Shown here piece after piece: positions 22,501 through 33,788 of a stretch of DNA of 64,000 nucleotides; the first letter of the stretch is position 1; every line of letters begins with the position of its first letter. The notes beneath the pieces are model-generated. The model searched no databases and was not told the DNA's origin. It saw only the letters and a program-made list of their open reading frames with translations. The stretch is taken from NCBI RefSeq assembly GCF_020921035.1, contig NC_063157.1:24879015-24943014 (forward strand). Direction: 5' to 3'. The DNA is from Rhodamnia argentea (Eukaryota; Streptophyta; Magnoliopsida; Myrtales; Myrtaceae). Position numbers and translations under genes: made by a program.

Positions 22501-23304
22501 TCAAAAGATATTTACTCTATAATCGCAATCCTCATGGACAACCTTCGCTGACGCCGTCAACTTGTCCACCGTCACGTCACACGACAGCTTAACGGTGATC
22601 TTCCACGTCTTGACGGCGCCGACCTTGAACTTCACGGGCGCCTTCACCGTCAACTTCAACGGCACACTTCCCCGGCTCTGCTCTGCGGTCAGATCCCGTC
22701 GCGAATCACTCGACAATACAACGCCGCTCCCCTTCAGCGTCATGTTAAACACCGTGTAGCTGTTCGGCGACTGGTGCAGTGCCGGCACGGCGCCGTCGGC
22801 CAACCTGACGCCGTTGTAGTACATGTCGACAGAGCTTCCGCCCACGTAATGAATCCCGATCTTGTCGTTAGGGTTCACTGCCCGTACGGCGAGGCCGATC
22901 TCGGGTGACATCGCGGAGGTCGAGTTCAGGTCAACGCCGCCGATCGCCACGCCCTCGACGGCGTATTTCGGCGGCTCCGGCCTCAGGATGAGGTAGAAGA
23001 GGCCGGCGGCGGCACCAACGAGGAGGGCGAAGGTGGCGACAGTGAGGAAGACGCAGCAGCAGGGGCTCCCGCGGCGCTGGACCCGGCGAGTGTAGCGCTC
23101 GAAGAGCTTGGCATTCTCCGGCGGCGGGATGCGGTAGACTTGGTCCTTGGGAACATGGACGACGTAGGTGAGCGGAGGGGGGACGGTCTTGTCTTGCGAT
23201 GGGAGGGTCGGCTTTGGCGGTGATTGCGGCTGCCGAGGAGGCTTCTCCGTCGGGGACGGCGGTGATTCAGGCAGGGAGCCATGCGGGTGGACACGGTCCG
23301 CCAT
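22501..23304 (-). CDS. NDR1/HIN1-like protein, NHL13 type (LEA_2 membrane protein)
   Basis: A single-exon gene encodes 267 residues. Residues 1-80 are a cytosolic, Pro-rich tail (PPSPTEKPPRQPQSPP), followed by a basic and Cys-rich juxtamembrane stretch (RRGSPCCCVF). One membrane segment lies at about residues 84-108. The rest is a LEA_2 beta-sandwich domain (YAVEGVAIGGVDLNS, AVRAVNPNDKIGIHY, PLKLTVKAPVKFKVG), exposed outside the plasma membrane, and the C-terminus is CDYRVNIF. NHL proteins are linked with defence and membrane-wall attachment; NHL13 contributes to bacterial resistance in Arabidopsis. The start MADRVHPHG is the first Met and matches the family start. The coding region is GC-rich compared with its AT-rich surroundings, as is usual for intronless members. 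Family is certain; the NHL13 subgroup rests on the N-terminal tail and position. Confidence 0.92.
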   Translation of the reverse strand: MADRVHPHGSLPESPPSPTEKPPRQPQSPPKPTLPSQDKTVPPPLTYVVHVPKDQVYRIPPPENAKLFERYTRRVQRRGSPCCCVFLTVATFALLVGAAAGLFYLILRPEPPKYAVEGVAIGGVDLNSTSAMSPEIGLAVRAVNPNDKIGIHYVGGSSVDMYYNGVRLADGAVPALHQSPNSYTVFNMTLKGSGVVLSSDSRRDLTAEQSRGSVPLKLTVKAPVKFKVGAVKTWKITVKLSCDVTVDKLTASAKVVHEDCDYRVNIF

Positions 23305-24397
23305 AGAGTCGAGCTGCGGCGGTGGACCTTCGGCGCGGAGTGACTCGGCGCGCTCGCAAATTAACTGAAATTCAAAAGATGAGCAAGAACAGGAATCCCG
23401 TTACGAATGAAAATTTGAAACGTCTTTACAAATAAGAGAGGAGTTCCCGTTTTACATGGAAACGTGTGACGTTGCATAGAATTTGTATGAAATTTAACGT
23501 TGTCTTACGAGGGAAAAACAACATTTTTTTTTTGTCAATTGACTTGATCCAGTCGGAAAGATATGACGTGAGATTTTACCGGGTAAAGCATAATTGGAAG
23601 AAAAAATATATATCTTTTCTTTTCTATTTCCAATTGAAAACTCCACGTGTCAAGTCATCATTCGGTTGGCAAAAATAATAAATACATACATTTTGTAAGT
23701 AAATGTTTCGAAACATGAAATGGATTATCTCCATAAGCTAAGGAGCGACTAAATACATTCTTAGAAATTTATCTATCAATTGATTGAAACTCGAGATTCA
23801 TACTCGACTCTTTAGCGGGAGCACGTCTCCTTGGTCCAAAAGATTTTCTTTTGGGTGTTTAAATATGATCAGCTTATTTGAAACGCTCAACCGTAACTTA
23901 TAGGATACTTATCGAATAAGGATGCTTTGTGTTTACCGAAAATTCCACACTACATGAAAATATTTTCAAGAAAAAAAGGGGTTATCTTAAATTTATGCCT
24001 GATGGTTTAGTGAAAGTGGTTTCCTTTTTTTTTTAAATAGGAAAGTCATTTTCTTCTTGTCAAAGCTTACTGTTTTCAATCCGTGAAGAACGTTTTCCTC
24101 ATATCGATTAGTTTTCCATCTCCCAAACAAGTAAAAGTCGAAAAATAATTTTTTCGAAAACAGTTTGCCTTTGAATAAAATGGACTGAGCTTGAAGGAGA
24201 AGATGAGGCGAGACGCGGACGATCTTTCCTTCTTTTTATTCTTGGGATCAAATGCTGATGGGCAACTTTGGTGGATAACGAAGCGCGCGATAATAGAGCC
24301 AATACATATACCCGTGTGCATAAATAGCCCTACTTTGGCCTTATGAATAAGGAAAGATTAAGAAGCAGCATAGATAAAGCGCGCAGTTGATGTCTAA

Positions 24398-24447
24398 AGA
24401 AGAAGAAGAAGAAGAAGAAGAAGAAGAAGAAGATGATGATGATGATG
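24398..24447. repeat. Compound (GAA)n(GAT)n microsatellite
   Basis: About eleven AAG/GAA triplets pass directly into about five GAT triplets. It is non-coding and about 1.1 kb upstream of the NHL13-like start. Confidence 0.9.
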
Positions 24448-24601
24448 AACTCTGAATCACATCACAAAACACAAAATCAAGATGTCACCTGATTCGCACC
24501 CTCGGAAATGTCGCCGCCTTCTTTCTGCAACGAATTCGGAACTTGATTTGCTGATCTCTGTTTGCTCTGTTTCCTCTGTTCACTGTTTCATTTCTCTGAG
24601 T

Positions 24602-24633
<32 letters not shown>

Positions 24634-24971
24634 TTGATTTAGTTTGCATGCACAAGCCGAGATAAGACTAAGTAATCGAAAATGTGAATGGACTACAGAG
24701 CATCGTCAAGTGTCAATTAATAAGAATTTTCTTCTGCAGCACCCATTGAAAGCGTTAGTTGTTTCTGGAGAACCAGTCAACAAGAAAGCCTTAACCCCCT
24801 TCGTTCCCATTTCTTGATGCCGCCGTTCTTTTTGCTTTTGGGTATTATCCTAAACAGAGTTTTCTCAACTATAACGAGGCGAAATCTTGCTTCAATTGAC
24901 AGAACGACCCCTTTCCAATTGACTGCATCCACTGTCATTCTCATCTCTGAGATTGGACAATTTGGTCATTT

Positions 24972-25053
24972 AGAGAGAGAAAGAGAGAGAGAGAGATTAA
25001 TGTTGTTCAAGCCATTGACCCCCCTCTATCTCTCTCTCTCTCTTTCTCTCTCT
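24972..25053. other. Perfect 26-bp inverted repeat hairpin of interrupted GA/CT tracts
   Basis: The left arm (24972-24997) is a GA tract with one AAA interruption and a final T. The right arm (25028-25053) is its exact reverse complement, including the interruption. The loop is 30 bases. A transcript of either strand would form a 26-bp perfect stem. Chance pairing of two microsatellites would not be expected to match the interruption position. Confidence 0.75.
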
Positions 25054-26208
25054 CCTGTGGCCAAGTTGGAATTTTCTTAGGGGGAGATGGTCTTGATTTT
25101 CCCACTGTCACTTTCTTCAGAAAACTTGGGGGCAAAATTTTTCATGCCGTTAGGTTCAGAGCTTGTTAAGGTCAGTCAAAATGAAGCTTCTTCAAGCTTC
25201 TTCGCTCCTATTATAATATCCTCCACAAGAAGAAAAAACTAGACAGTAACAACATGAAATCGGTGCCTTTATTCACAAGCTCTTGCTTAGCTTGGGGCGA
25301 TGTTTCTTTCTCTTCGGACATGATCATCAACCAGGTCGCGATCGACTAGTACTCGGTCATGCATTGTTATACTTATGATTCTGTTTGCTGGTCAATATGT
25401 CCCGTCCCGGGCGAGGCGAGGCAATTTCACGTGCAGTTGAAATATTCTCAGAAACCAGCCAGGATGATTGTTTTTCTTTTGGGTATTACATTAGTTTAAA
25501 CATGGTATCTCCCTGTCCGGCCTGGCACTTTCTCGAAGAGACGACGCAGTCCAGATGGACAGTGAGCCTCACAACATCATCCGCAGAAGAAACCAAATTG
25601 CTTGCTGTTTCAAGAGAACCGTCAGCCTAAATGCATTTTACAGACGAATTTTATGGACCAGGACAAAACTCCAGTCTGGAAATTTTTTTGTGGGTGGCCG
25701 GAGAGAGATGGCACACTGACTTGATCAAATATGGTGGGACTTCTTTCTGCAACAAAAGAAAGAGGAAGAAGGGCAAAGGAAAATCCACAGGGGATCGTCG
25801 GTCCAATTCTCCTCAGTTTTGCATTGCAATGGAACACGAGTAACACGACCGAAGCAAAGCAGAGCAAAAGTAAATGCTCGGCCCCTGTTCGGGCACAAAC
25901 GCAGTGTTTTGGCAGAAACACTCTTGGCAAATGGTTCAGAAGCAAAAAGCCACCAGTCACAAATATGAAAAGAATGGCGATCATCCCCTTTACAACTCAA
26001 TGCAGCAGCTTTATTGATGATTTCTCAGAAGAATACCAAAAAAAAAAAAAAATCTCAGCACGGAACTAAAAATGCTAGCCCTATTCAAGTGGAGAATTGA
26101 ATACAAGGATCAAATATGAATTAAGCGGAAGGACCAAAAATTGACGAGAATGAGAATTAGTACCGGAAATATCAATGACTGAACTTATCGATTAGTTTGG
26201 CCTGCCCA

Positions 26209-29200
26209 TCATGGCTGTAGAGAAGCAAGATCTTCGAAAACTGTCTTAATGTCTGGCCTGTCGGATGCTGGAAGGATGCATCTCAGAGCCACCTGCAACA
26301 TGTCATAGGGAACTCTTGGCAAGTCCTCCTCTGTGTCATATGCCTCCAGAATCCTTCTGTCATAGCACTCATTGCAGCGGCCTTTTCCTTCCATCAACCT
26401 AACCCAGTCCGTCAGGTCAACCACTCCCGGGTCGCCACAAATTATTTCCCCCGAACTTCTTCCGGTCAAAAGCTCCAACAATATGACCCCAAATGCATAG
26501 ACATCGCTCTTCAGCGATGGCCACGGTTTACTCGAGCTGGCAAATTCAGGTGGTCGGTAACCAAGGGCGCCGGAATTTAGTACCTGCTCGGTGGTACCAC
26601 AAGGCGTCATTATTCTGTGGAGACTGTAGTCCGTGACAAGGGCATTGAACTCCTGAGCTTCTAACAAGATGTTAGTCGACTTTAGGTTGCCGTGTGGTAT
26701 TGCCTTCTCATTGTGGAGGAAGTTCAAGCACCGCGCCACATCCACAGCGATCCGGAGCCTTGTGTCTAAAGGCAAGGATGGTAGTTTCTTTGGGTCCTTC
26801 TCTGTGGCAAAGAGCATAAAATGCGTGTCATAGACTCATGGATGTTCTTAATCAATGCTAAGTAACATTCAATTCTTTCCAATATTATCTTCAGTATTAT
26901 CTTGATCCATGTCAATAGGATTTTCCAGAGAGAAACGACAATGAACAATCTCAATTGCCAAAAATAGATAACGGTATACTTAAAATTTTTCAAACATAGA
27001 AAATTTAATGTTCGAGCACCAACCCTTTATGTGACCAACAAAGTCATTCAATTCATCAGATCCAACATGACTATGTTCAGGACCAATAACCTAGCCAGGA
27101 GAAGTATCATTGTGCTCTAGCTTTACTTCATTCATTGAGATGGTTAAGGTGCTCTTCAGTGGATGACATGTCTGACTCCTGATGACCATCTTCTATCTTT
27201 TCTAGAGATACACTTCATTTGGAATTCCTTCACTTGCAGAAGATAGTGCACATAGTAAGACAGCACTAGGAACTCCAAGATGATTGTCTGACTAATCTCT
27301 CAGATAGACCCTAAGTTTAATAAGGGTATAGCATCACGTAAAGAGCGTCGCAGTGTATTCGATTATACAATAATCAATACGAAATGAATTATCAACTTCT
27401 TCCTTTTTAAGCAACAGTTTTTTACTGTTTAAAGCTTCAAAAATCACGAGCTAGAATACTTTCGCACAGAAAGGTTTGTAATATTAACAAGACCGCGGTA
27501 ATGTTTGAATCACATACTAAAGGTCTATTCTCAAGTCAAGCACAAAGATGGGAAAGGGTACCTTGAAGATAAAGGTCCAAGCTTGCTGCATTGATAAAGT
27601 TAGATATGATCAGCTTTTCATGCTCCTTAGGCCCCCAGTAGTAACCCCGTATGGAAACTAGATTTGGATGCTTGATGCTCCCAAGTTTCTTTACTTCCCT
27701 AGCGAAGTCTTTCCTTCCTTTCGCTATTCCCTCCCTCAACCATTTGACAACCAAAACGTGCCCCGAATCAAGTGTAGCTTTATATGACGTTCCATGGCAG
27801 CTCCTTCCCATGACTTCTGCAGGAGCACGCGAAAGCTCTCCTGCTGTGAACATAAAGGACCCGTCAAATAGATGCAAGTCACCATCCAACTTATCCGGAG
27901 AACCAACCCTGAACACATTGGGGCTCTCAGGCAGACACTGGTCGCTAGAAGGCGATGGATTTGAAGAAGACAACAGAGACATAGGAGAAGAAACCCGTTC
28001 ATCTTTTCTTTCAGGATGGCTAAGATCTTTAGTCGCTTTTGCGACTGATGAATTCGATTTGGTTTGAGGTACAAAGCCCATCTGAGCAGATGGCATCTGA
28101 TCTGGATTTAAAGTAACAGAGGATGATGGAGGCTCCAATATCGTTTGGGGAGATGATGCAAGATTAGCTGCAGAATCACCTAGAGAACGACCACTTTTCC
28201 CGATATCCCCTTTCAAATCTTCACCTGCCTTTCTTTTTCTGCTGCGCAAGATAATGAAGCATAGAAGAGCTATCATACAAGCACCTACAACCAAACCCGC
28301 AATAAGGGCAATCTTAATAGCAGTTCTCATACGATGTCTCCGAGGTTGCTCAATCCTGTCTGCAGGCCCTTTTGGAGGTTTTCGTGAATAAGGAAAAACC
28401 AGCATAGAGTTTCCTGGATGGAATGCTGAATCAGGAAATCTTCTCAAGTTTTCAGGCACAGTGCCTGAGAAATTATTGTAAGAAACATTAAATCCTTGAA
28501 GTTCATCAGGCAGATCATCAGGAAGACCACCTTCAAAGTAGTTGCGAGAAAGGTCCAGATATACTAAGTAGCGGAATCTGTTGATTTCCCAAGGGAGAGA
28601 GCCACTTAATGAGTTATTTGACAGATCAATAATTGAAAGGCTGAAGTTCTGAGCAGAACCTACAGAGGAATTATCTAAATTTTCCTCAAGAGGGAGTGAA
28701 CCAGTGAAGTTGTTTCCCGATAAGTTAAGATCAGTCAATTTGGTAGAGCTAAACAAACTCGGAAGAAGGGATCCACTAAGCTGGTTAAGGCTAAGATCTA
28801 CTACTTTCAGCTCTGGATATGTCCCCAAGACTTGGGGAAGAGTGCCCTCAACTAAGTTGCCCGAGATCTGGAAAGAAGTCAGTCTCAAAAATTGAGAAGT
28901 TTCGATAGGTAATGCTCCTGTCAATGAGTTGGAACTCAATTGAATGGCTTCCACGTAGTTACCCCAACTCTGTATTCGCGATACATTGCCTGATAGCAAA
29001 TTATTGCTCAAGTCTATTATGGCACAATGACCAACACTGACGGGTAACGCACCCGATAGTCTGTTTGAAGATAAATTAAGCTTCTTCAGAGTTGCAGAGG
29101 TAATACTTCCAACTGGGCCTGCCAACAAGATTGAATTACATCAGAATGACCATAAGTACACTATAATCAGATTCAGTTTTGTGAAGAATTTTGGAAGTCT

Positions 29201-30754
29201 TGCTATGCTAACAATAATCTGTCTAGCACATGGAAGATTGTCAAAGAAAATAACCAAATTTGCACAGCACATTGGCTAATCTAGATAAGCAAATTCAGGC
29301 TTCCCCTTCGTCCCAGTTAGTAATGTTAGATAACCAAATTCACATGGCACATTGGCTAATCTAAATAAGCAAATTCAGGCTTCCCCTTCGTTCCAGTAAG
29401 TAATGTTAATCGAAAACTTCTTCCCTGAACATAGATCCTGTGTTAACACATTATTGCATGGTAAGAGCAACGGCAATATAATAGAAACCATATCGGTGCT
29501 TTTACAAAAATACTTATTTCAGAATAACATGCCTAGTTCAAACTCCATGGACACATGCAGAGTGCGTCTCAGGCAAAGTTACTTTTCCTAAATCATCATG
29601 TAAGGTTGGTTATGGTACAACACATACCAAACATACAGTGAAAGCAATAGAAATTCAAAGCAGTTCTCCAATTTCTTTTGAAGTATCAAATAAGGCAGAC
29701 AGACTTGTAAATTTGCCTAAGATGCAAGAACTTCTAGTAGTTCCTTTTCTTTTATGAGGGGGTAAAAATCCAACAGACAAAGGCTTCTATATGTTTTTAG
29801 GAACACATGCTTATCACAGCTGAAGAAACATGTCATCTTCACATGGCAAGGAATCTAGCTTCATTGCAGATTTAATTATCCCCTGCACAGAATGGTTCTG
29901 AACAGACAGAATGAAATCGGGCAAGAGAATTTGGAGAAAGGCGAAAGAAAACTGCATCAAACGGGAGGTGCATTAAATTGCTAGATCTAGATACCTTCAA
30001 GCTGGTTATCACCGAGATCCAGCTCAGACAAAATCATAGAGCTCTCCTGTAACAGCGCCTGCGGAAAAGAACCTGACAACTGGTTGTTTGCGAGCCTGAG
30101 AATCCGAAGAGACACTACAAAGTTGAAAGAGGGTATTTTACCCACCAACCTATTGTTACTAGCATCAAACACCTCCAAACTGTCAAAATACGGCATCCCA
30201 TCATGTGAGAAAAGCTCTCCTACTAAAGCATTGGAGCTAACATTCAGGTAACGAATCGAGGAAACGAAACTAGAATTACCAAGCACCAGGTCAAGCGAAC
30301 CAGATAGCTGATTATGGCTCAGATGGACGTACTCTATGCTGCCCAAAACAGAGAGCAGCTTCGTGACATCCCCGGAGAATCCATTACCGTGCAAATCCAA
30401 GTATTTCAATTGATCTAAGCCCGAGCTAATCTCTGAGACAGTCCCTGTCAATTGGTTGTTAGATACTGACAAATTCTGGAGCATGGCCAGACCAGAAACA
30501 GCAACAAGGCTGAATTTTCCAATCAGGCCCACATCGTCAAGGACAAGTGATGTGACACGACCTTCACTACACGTGACACCGTGCCAATTCTGGGGACAAC
30601 CATCAGAGGCCAAGGACTTGGAATCCCATGAATCAAGAACCTGCCCTGAGCGGTCTCTCTGGAAACCTTTCTTGAGCTCCAAAAGCGCTTCTAAGTCTGA
30701 CTGTGCAAGAGCATTGACTATCAAGAGGCAAATTATCAAACATATCATCTGCAT
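26209..30754 (-). CDS. LRR receptor-like kinase, predicted inactive kinase (At2g27060/At5g10020-like), three exons
   Basis: The 969-residue product is a plasma-membrane LRR-RLK. Exons are 29995-30754, 27562-29118 and 26209-26801, joined in frame. Residues 1-18 are a signal peptide (MQMICLIICLLIVNALAQ). An LRR N-terminal cap (ALLELKKGFQ, CPQNWHGVTC) and about sixteen or more LRRs follow. A single membrane segment (IALIAGLVVGACMIALLCF) leads to a Ser-rich linker and a kinase fold from FTAGELSRAPAEVMG. The ATP lysine (VVKWL) and helix-C glutamate are present. The catalytic loop reads HGNLKSTNILL instead of HRDLK, and the DFG position reads DYS, so catalysis is unlikely. The protein probably signals as a pseudokinase co-receptor. 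Intron 1 carries an 80-bp tandem duplication. A GA tract lies just upstream of the start. Family very secure; ligand unknown. Confidence 0.93.
29250..29409 (-). repeat. 80-bp tandem duplication in LRR-RLK intron 1
   Basis: Units 29250-29329 and 29330-29409 both begin ATAACCAAATT and share 'cattggctaatcta.ataagc' and 'aaattcaggcttccccttcg'. They differ at roughly ten positions. The duplication is intronic. Confidence 0.9.
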
Positions 30755-30809
30755 TCCTCACTCCACAGCCCCAGCTCTCAAAACTCCAACACCTCACAGG
30801 CAAGGATCG

Positions 30810-30853
<44 letters not shown>

Positions 30854-32303
30854 AAGATCCTCAAAATGCGACCCAAAAAAGGGGAACCGTTTGAGCAATG
30901 GATCAAACTTGGAACGGCAAAATGAGAGAATTTGCAAAAGATACAGACAAAAAGCAAGAAGAGAATGATTGGAAAAGGCCCCGAGCTGGCCAAGTGAAAG
31001 ACCTAAAAGAATCAGAGCTAAAAGGTCTGCGTAAAAGCCAGCATCAAAAGTTGACGATATCCCAAGTCTTTGAAGCTCAAGAACGCCCAGATCACGCCAT
31101 ACAAAACCACCCTTTCCTCCCAAAATTGTCAATCTAATAGTACCAGCAGACAATTACTGAGACAGAAGAGAGAAACGCGCATAATCCCACATCCCCAACA
31201 ACGAGGAGTTGATGGAAAATGTAGGCGCCTTTACGAACGGAACATGCAGAGGCAATGATGGCGGTAATGAGTGGGAAGCAAAAGAAGGAGTCGATACTGA
31301 AACCAGCTCGAGCTTTTCGGCAGCTGACGCACAAATCCAGGACAACGTAGTGCCAAAAGAAGTGGAGGGTAAGCAAGACACCAACACAAGATGTTTTCTT
31401 TGTCCCGCAACAGAAGGTCGGTAGTGCAGGGAGAATGCAGTGGGACTAGGGGAGTAGATGGATAGAATTTCGGTGGGAAAAGAGGAATGCTAGAGAGAGA
31501 GAGAGAACAGGGGAGTGAGACCACTGAAGTAAAGTCTGTTTCAGAGAGTTAGGTGGTGTCTGGTTCTTTCCTTCCCTTTAGACACAAGCGTGAAAAAGGA
31601 GAACAAGATGGACAGACCACATAGGAGCCTGTCTTGAATACGGTGTACCGAACGGAGCAAGTTGTCGACTTCGACCTCTACTTAAATTGCTTCGCAATTG
31701 CTCCGAGAAACCCCCGTCGATAAGATCCAAATTACAATCCATCCGCTCGAGCGAACGTGCTTATTCGTGCTAAAAATCACATTAACATCAAGGATGCGAG
31801 ATGCAAAGACTCGACTCGACTCGTCCCGGCCCGACCCAACTGATGATAGTGTAGGGACAGAACCGATAAGAGCTCCAAAAGATGCTTCCCCAGGTGAAGG
31901 TACGATTTTTCTCTCGTCCATTCATAGTGAAACATGGGGGAGACAGTGCATGGTTGAACTCGCGGAGTTGGACAGCGGGGCGCGGCGTTTGACTCGGGTA
32001 TCTTCTGCTCCAGTTGATTTGAATAATGTTGCAGTGCGATTCAATGGTAATTAATGGGCTGTGATTACGAGATCATGAGGGTTGTGTTCGTAATTGAATA
32101 CTGATCCCTCGTGCATTAATATAATGATCAGCTCGTGACGGACAGATCAGAGCTTTGGAGTCCTTTCTTGAATCTGAGCTCATCCCTCGCTCCCTCCGAG
32201 TCTTGTCTCTTCTGTTCCTTCCTCCAATCTCTCTCTCTCTCTCTCTCTCGCCAAAAAGGGTTTTACGCCACGTCATTTCGCGAAGCTGCAGAGCCTTTTT
32301 GGC
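30755..32303. other. LRR-RLK upstream region and spacer
   Basis: A (GA)n tract at 30814-30848 lies 60-95 bases upstream of the LRR-RLK ATG, probably in the leader or core promoter. A second GA run is at 31494-31506. A CT run occurs at 32229-32248. The remaining sequence has only short open frames without recognisable domains. Confidence 0.5.
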
Positions 32304-32840
32304 TTTTCATATGAAGGGCCACTGCTCTGTGATTAGTCTGCTTGTGGGGTCTGTCCTCCCTCGCCGGACGCGGGTCGCTGGTTTCCGACCCTCACTGCGG
32401 TCCCTCGACGTCGTGGGAGGGATCCAAAGGGAATCCCCTTTTCCATTTATTATAAGCATAGCTTCGCTCTTGCTCTGCGAATGTAACGTAAAATGCATGC
32501 ATGAGCGTTATTTATGTAATTATGGCTCACAACCTAATTACTCAATAATTATTATGCTAGCGAAATCCTTTCTTGATTGTCTGAATGTGAAATTTATAAT
32601 CTCACCAATGTGAGAGAAGACGAAGAGTAAAGACCAAGGCGAAATTAGCACGCCATGATTTATTTAATTTAATTTTTTTTTTAGAACCATGCCATGATGA
32701 CCCGACAAGATTTTGGAAAAGTGCTAGGGTTTCAAGGGGCATTTTGGCCAAATATCAGCTTTGGAAAGACCGAAAGCCTGATGATAGTAGGGATCGACAC
32801 TTGGCTTTCAACATTTTTGGAATGATGTAGTCATCATTAA
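32304..32840. repeat. 537-bp flanking direct repeat, left copy (X)
   Basis: This segment begins TTTTCATATGAAGGGCC and ends CATCATTAA, directly abutting the left LTR of the copia element. A copy about 97% identical starts immediately outside the right LTR at 39674. It has no coding content that I can recognise. It is host sequence rather than LTR, since it lies outside both LTRs in the same orientation. Confidence 0.92.
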
Positions 32841-33218
32841 TGGAAGGCTGTCTTGAGAAAATAAAGAGTTTGTGCACACGATTTCGAATCCATTGTACTT
32901 CAGGCGGAATCGCAATGATCCGACGCTCTAGATCTTCTCCTCTATTACCCTCCGTATGAGTGGCTCGATGAGACGCCCTTCACTTTCTCTCCGAACTTTA
33001 TGTGAAGTGATTTACGAATCCTTAAGGGCTAGAGGAGGGATCGAGCGCTATTTATAGAGTTTACGGCGGGCCCTCTCATCACGGGCCGGGCCGAACTCGG
33101 CCCACACTAGCCAGGCCCATATTAGGCCCATTAAGAATCTTTATATCCAATCTTTATTAGACCAAGTCAATTATTACAATCTCAATTAATATAAGCCCAC
33201 ATTAGGATAACTCTAACA
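32841..33218 (-). repeat. Left LTR (3' LTR of the copia element)
   Basis: The LTR spans 378 bases, TG to CA on the plus strand. It matches the right LTR closely, with the last 160 bases identical and more differences toward 32841. A TATAAATA box (minus strand) is at 33049-33056, and GGCCCA-type motifs occur in the upstream half. If the right LTR really extends to 39243, this copy lacks its terminal 54 bases. Confidence 0.9.
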
Positions 33219-33788
33219 TTCTCCCACTTGGGCTATATTAATTGAAAGTGTATGGTAGTGCGCACCTTTATCTTGGTCTAGGGATTATTCTTAATGGCCA
33301 ATCCGATCCCATAGAGTCTCAAACACCGAATCATGGCATGAATCGCATAAAATTATACACAGAGTCATCCATGGTCACGAGTGCCCTTAACTCTACCGAT
33401 ATGGATTCAATATGGTAGTGTGGCAATTGGATGACACTTCATAAGCTGGAGATATCTTTTGTGTCATTCCCTTTGTTAGTCACCATTCTCTCACTTTATG
33501 TGTCACGAAACTTAATGTGTCACTAGAGAATATCCATATGGTTCCAATGAACCCACATATGTCTTATCTTTATAGTTAACTTTACTTTATGTGTAACAAG
33601 ACATATTAATACGGCTAGTAACCATATGCCCATAGCCAATACTCAAGGTTTACACACACCTCGAGATTTTCGTCATATGTATGTACTTATCACAGTCATT
33701 GTATACAAACTTTAATACATATGAAAATGTTACACTATGTAACAATCACGGATATAATCTTTATTAGAGCAAAACAAAATGGCTCCCA

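Larger units (their letters stand above)
23305..26208. other. Spacer upstream of NHL13-like and downstream of the LRR-RLK
   Basis: About 2.9 kb without a supported gene. It contains a (GAA)n tract joined to (GAT)n (24398-24447), a GA run (24608-24632), and a perfect hairpin built of GA and CT tracts (24972-25053, listed separately). The small open frames on both strands between 25.6 and 26.1 kb have no recognisable domain. Confidence 0.5.

Noticed and set aside
32306-32613. Open frames in the duplicated segment X and its copy
   Set aside because: They are short, differ between strands, and carry no known domain; the two copies conserve DNA rather than a clear protein.
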